Of a stretch of DNA of 43,033 bases, positions 40,810 through 43,033 are shown one piece after another. Below the pieces are notes generated by a model. The model ran no database searches. It was not told where the DNA came from and saw only the letters and a list, made by a program, of their open reading frames with translations. Location: the NCBI GenBank assembly GCA_910585615.1, contig CAJUFO010000032.1, positions 1 to 43,033 of the forward strand, written 5' to 3'. Source of the DNA: an uncultured Acetatifactor sp. (GTDB taxonomy: Bacteria > Bacillota > Clostridia > Lachnospirales > Lachnospiraceae). A program made the translations under genes and the position numbers. The number at the start of each line of letters is the position of its first letter. Position 1 is the stretch's first letter.

Positions 40810-43014
40810 TTACTTCGCCAGCACCATCATAATCTCATTGCTCCTGGCGATGAACTTGGTCATGGCCTCGGGAGACAGCGGAGCCTGCTGGATCTTCGCC
40901 AAATCATAGAGCTGCTCGCAGATCATCCCCACGTTCTCGCCCTCCTGGTTGGCATTCACATACTGCACCAGCGGATGGTTGGCATTGAGAATCAGCGTCT
41001 CGCCCTCGCCGCCAAAGCCGCCCATGTCCATACCGGGCATGGAATACATCTTCATCATGTCCTGCATGCGCCTGCTCTCCTCGGACAGGGTCAATACGGA
41101 GGAAATCTTCTCGTCTTTCAGCTTCTCCACCTTGACTACGAGTTTATCATTCTCCAGGACTTTCTTCATAATCTCTCCCAGAGCCTTTGCCTCTTCCTCC
41201 AGCTCCTTAGCGGCCTCTTCATCGGTCTCGGACTTCAATGCATCCGTCACGTCCGCATCGATCCTCTGGAACTTCACGCCCTCATTCTTGGACTCCAACT
41301 GCTGGATGAAAGGCTGGTCGATATTGTGGGTCAGGATGACGGCATCCATGCCGTTGTCCCTGAACATCTTGATATACTGGCCCTGCTGCTGCTCGTCTGT
41401 GACGTAGTAGATGGTCTTCTCTTTCTTCTCCTCGGCCTCCTCGCCGTCCTTCGCCTGGTCATCCTCGTCGGTGACCACCTCGGCCTCCACTTTCTCGCCG
41501 TTCTCATCCACCGCGCCGCCAGCCTCTTTCACCGCTTCGCCGTCAGCAGCCTCTTTGTCCGCGCCCTCTGCTGCGCCGTCCCCAGTATCCGTAGGCTTCA
41601 CCTCCAGGCACTCCGGCAGGGTCAGGTACTTGCCCTCCAGGTTCTTGAACAGGATGTAGTCGTTCATCCTCTCGCAGAACTTGTCGTCCTTCAGGCAGCC
41701 GAACTTGATGAAGGGGCTGATGTCGTCCCAGTATTTGTCGTACTCCTCCTTCTCCGTCTTGCACATGCCGGACAGCTTGTCCGCCACCTTCTTGGAGATG
41801 TACTCGGAAATCTTCTTCACGAAGCCGTCGTTCTGCAATGCGCTCCTGGACACGTTCAGGGGCAGGTCGGGACAGTCGATGACGCCTTTGAGCAGCATCA
41901 GGAACTCCGGGATGACCTCCTTGATATTGTCGGCGATGAAGACCTGGTTGTTGTACAGCTTAATCGTCCCCTCGATGGACTCGTACTCCATGTTGATCTT
42001 CGGGAAGTACAGGATGCCCTTTAAGTTGAAGGGATAGTCCATGTTCAGGTGGATCCAGAACAGGGGCTCCTTATAGTCATGGAACACCTTGCGGTAGAAC
42101 TCCAGGTACTCCTCCTTGGTGCAGTCGTTGGCATGCTTCGCCCACAGAGGCGTAGTCTCGTTCAAAAGCTCCGGGCGCTTTTTGATCTTCAGCTTGACGG
42201 GCTCTTCTTCCGGCTCTTCCTCCTCTTCCTCTGCCTCGCCATCGGATTCCGCCTCCCCGGCCTCCTCCTTTTTCTCTTTCTTTTCCTTCTTTTTCTTCTC
42301 CTTCTTCTCGGGCTCGATCACCTCCAGGACTTCATCGTCCTCACGCTTCTCGTCCTCCTTGATGATCTGGGTCTCCTTGGTGTCCGCCTTGGACAGGTAG
42401 ATTTCCGTGGGCATGAAGGAGCAGTACTTCTTCAGCACCTCCCGGGCCTTGTACTCGTTGCAGAACTCCAGGCAGTCCTCGTTGAGGAACAGGGTGATGG
42501 TAGTGCCCACCTCAGTCCTGTCCCCCTCCTCCATGGAGAATTCCGTGCCGCCGTCGCACTCCCAGTGCACGGCCTTGGCGCCCTCCTGATAGGACAGGGT
42601 GTCGATGTGCACCTCGTCCGCCACCATGAAGGCGGAGTAGAAGCCCAGTCCGAAATGGCCGATGATCTGATCCGCGTTGCTCTTATCCTTATATTTCTCT
42701 ATGAAGTCGGATGCGCCGGAGAAAGCAATCTGGTTGATGTACTCCTCCACCTCGTCCGCGGTCATCCCTAAACCATTGTCCGTGAAGGTCAGGGTCTTCT
42801 TCTCCGGATTGACGATGACGTCTATCCTCGCCTTATATCCCTCCGGCAGGGTATACTCGCCCATCATGTCCAGTTTCTTCAGCTTCGTCACGGCATCGCA
42901 GCCGTTGGAGATCAGCTCCCTGTAAAAGATGTCGTGGTCGTTATACAGCCACTTTTTGATAATCGGAAAAATGTTCTCGCTGTTGATTGATAAATTACCG
43001 CTCTTCGCTGCCAT
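40810..43014 (-). CDS. htpG: Molecular chaperone HtpG (Hsp90 family) with charged insertions
   Basis: A 734-residue Hsp90. The ATP-binding N-domain is recognisable: FYRELISNGCDAVTKLKKLD, FTDNGLGMTADEVEEYI and IGHFGLGFYSAFMVADEV. The middle domain starts at about 283 (RPELLNETTPLWAKHANDCT) and the C-terminal dimerisation domain follows. E. coli HtpG has about 624 residues; the excess here comes from two insertions, about 218-282 (long runs of Lys and Glu) and about 474-533 (Ala/Glu/Asp/Gly-rich), the first at the place of the charged linker of eukaryotic Hsp90. RBS AAAGGGA precedes the ATG. No CIRCE-like element can be seen because the window ends 19 bases upstream. Confidence 0.95.
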   Translation of the reverse strand: MAAKSGNLSINSENIFPIIKKWLYNDHDIFYRELISNGCDAVTKLKKLDMMGEYTLPEGYKARIDVIVNPEKKTLTFTDNGLGMTADEVEEYINQIAFSGASDFIEKYKDKSNADQIIGHFGLGFYSAFMVADEVHIDTLSYQEGAKAVHWECDGGTEFSMEEGDRTEVGTTITLFLNEDCLEFCNEYKAREVLKKYCSFMPTEIYLSKADTKETQIIKEDEKREDDEVLEVIEPEKKEKKKKEKKEKKEEAGEAESDGEAEEEEEEPEEEPVKLKIKKRPELLNETTPLWAKHANDCTKEEYLEFYRKVFHDYKEPLFWIHLNMDYPFNLKGILYFPKINMEYESIEGTIKLYNNQVFIADNIKEVIPEFLMLLKGVIDCPDLPLNVSRSALQNDGFVKKISEYISKKVADKLSGMCKTEKEEYDKYWDDISPFIKFGCLKDDKFCERMNDYILFKNLEGKYLTLPECLEVKPTDTGDGAAEGADKEAADGEAVKEAGGAVDENGEKVEAEVVTDEDDQAKDGEEAEEKKEKTIYYVTDEQQQGQYIKMFRDNGMDAVILTHNIDQPFIQQLESKNEGVKFQRIDADVTDALKSETDEEAAKELEEEAKALGEIMKKVLENDKLVVKVEKLKDEKISSVLTLSEESRRMQDMMKMYSMPGMDMGGFGGEGETLILNANHPLVQYVNANQEGENVGMICEQLYDLAKIQQAPLSPEAMTKFIARSNEIMMVLAK

Positions 43015-43033
43015 GTTACAACATCCCTTTCTT

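Overview
The window reads as a chromosomal segment of a spore-forming, anaerobic Clostridia member, most like a Lachnospiraceae genome. The evidence is the gene types (SpoIID-like protein, YtrA/YtrB-type ABC operon, BlaI/M56 pairs, DUF5716/DUF5717-type genes, SEC-C/DUF1186 protein), AGGAGG ribosome sites and Firmicutes-style promoters. All assignments come from reading the sequence; no database search was run. Nearly every gene lies on the minus strand; the one clear plus-strand gene is the SpoIID-like protein at 15117-16409.

Layout: (1) 1-1535 looks like the edge of a mobile element: overlapping genes for a Cys-rich protein, an HU-like protein and a cold-shock-domain protein, then gene-free DNA with a long hairpin, short CACTACACA repeats and an imperfect palindrome resembling a tyrosine-recombinase core site. 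(2) 1610-5614 is core metabolism: a PlsC-type acyltransferase, a PurF-like protein whose glutaminase site is ablated, and purB with its own promoter. (3) 5736-12771 is a four-gene operon of unknown function: a 1190-aa repeat protein (DUF5717-like), an Hsp70/actin-fold protein (DUF5716-like), a small helical-repeat protein and a coiled-coil protein with two membrane segments. Four tandem 39-bp hairpin repeats sit just upstream of it. (4) 13017-14900 is a GntR(YtrA)-ABC ATPase-permease operon with a promoter/operator that can be read directly. (5) 15117-19359 holds the SpoIID-like/PG-binding protein, a DUF1186/SEC-C protein whose start codon seems to be ATA, a broken Rpn-type nuclease gene interrupted by a palindromic element, a methyltransferase and a Uma2-like fragment.

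(6) 19625-33366 is an AT-rich surface-polysaccharide locus, clearly different in base composition from its GC-rich flanks and probably acquired as a block. It encodes UDP-glucuronate 4-epimerase, UDP-glucose dehydrogenase, an Alg14/Alg13-like (PssD/PssE) split glycosyltransferase, a beta-propeller-GT2 fusion, a Wzy-like polymerase, a GT2, a Wzx flippase, a WavE-like protein, and a tail module of GDPD-like phosphodiesterase, HAD phosphatase, two paralogous nucleotidyltransferases and a cupin. The tail module suggests an activated, perhaps phosphate-linked decoration. No initiating phosphoglycosyltransferase or chain-length regulator is present.

(7) 33547-34350 is a lone AbiEi-type protein, with two 28-bp palindromes upstream that are exact reverse complements of each other. 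(8) 34707-40594 is a BlaI repressor followed by two tandemly duplicated M56 (BlaR1-like) metalloproteases with unusually long C-terminal ectodomains, under a promoter overlapped by two palindromic operator candidates. (9) 40810-43014 is an HtpG (Hsp90) with two long acidic or charged insertions, one at the position of the eukaryotic charged linker.

The best candidates for something undescribed are the four-gene DUF5716/5717 operon with its hairpin array, the nucleotidyltransferase/HAD/GDPD/cupin decoration module with the propeller-GT2 fusion, and the duplicated BlaR1-like sensors.
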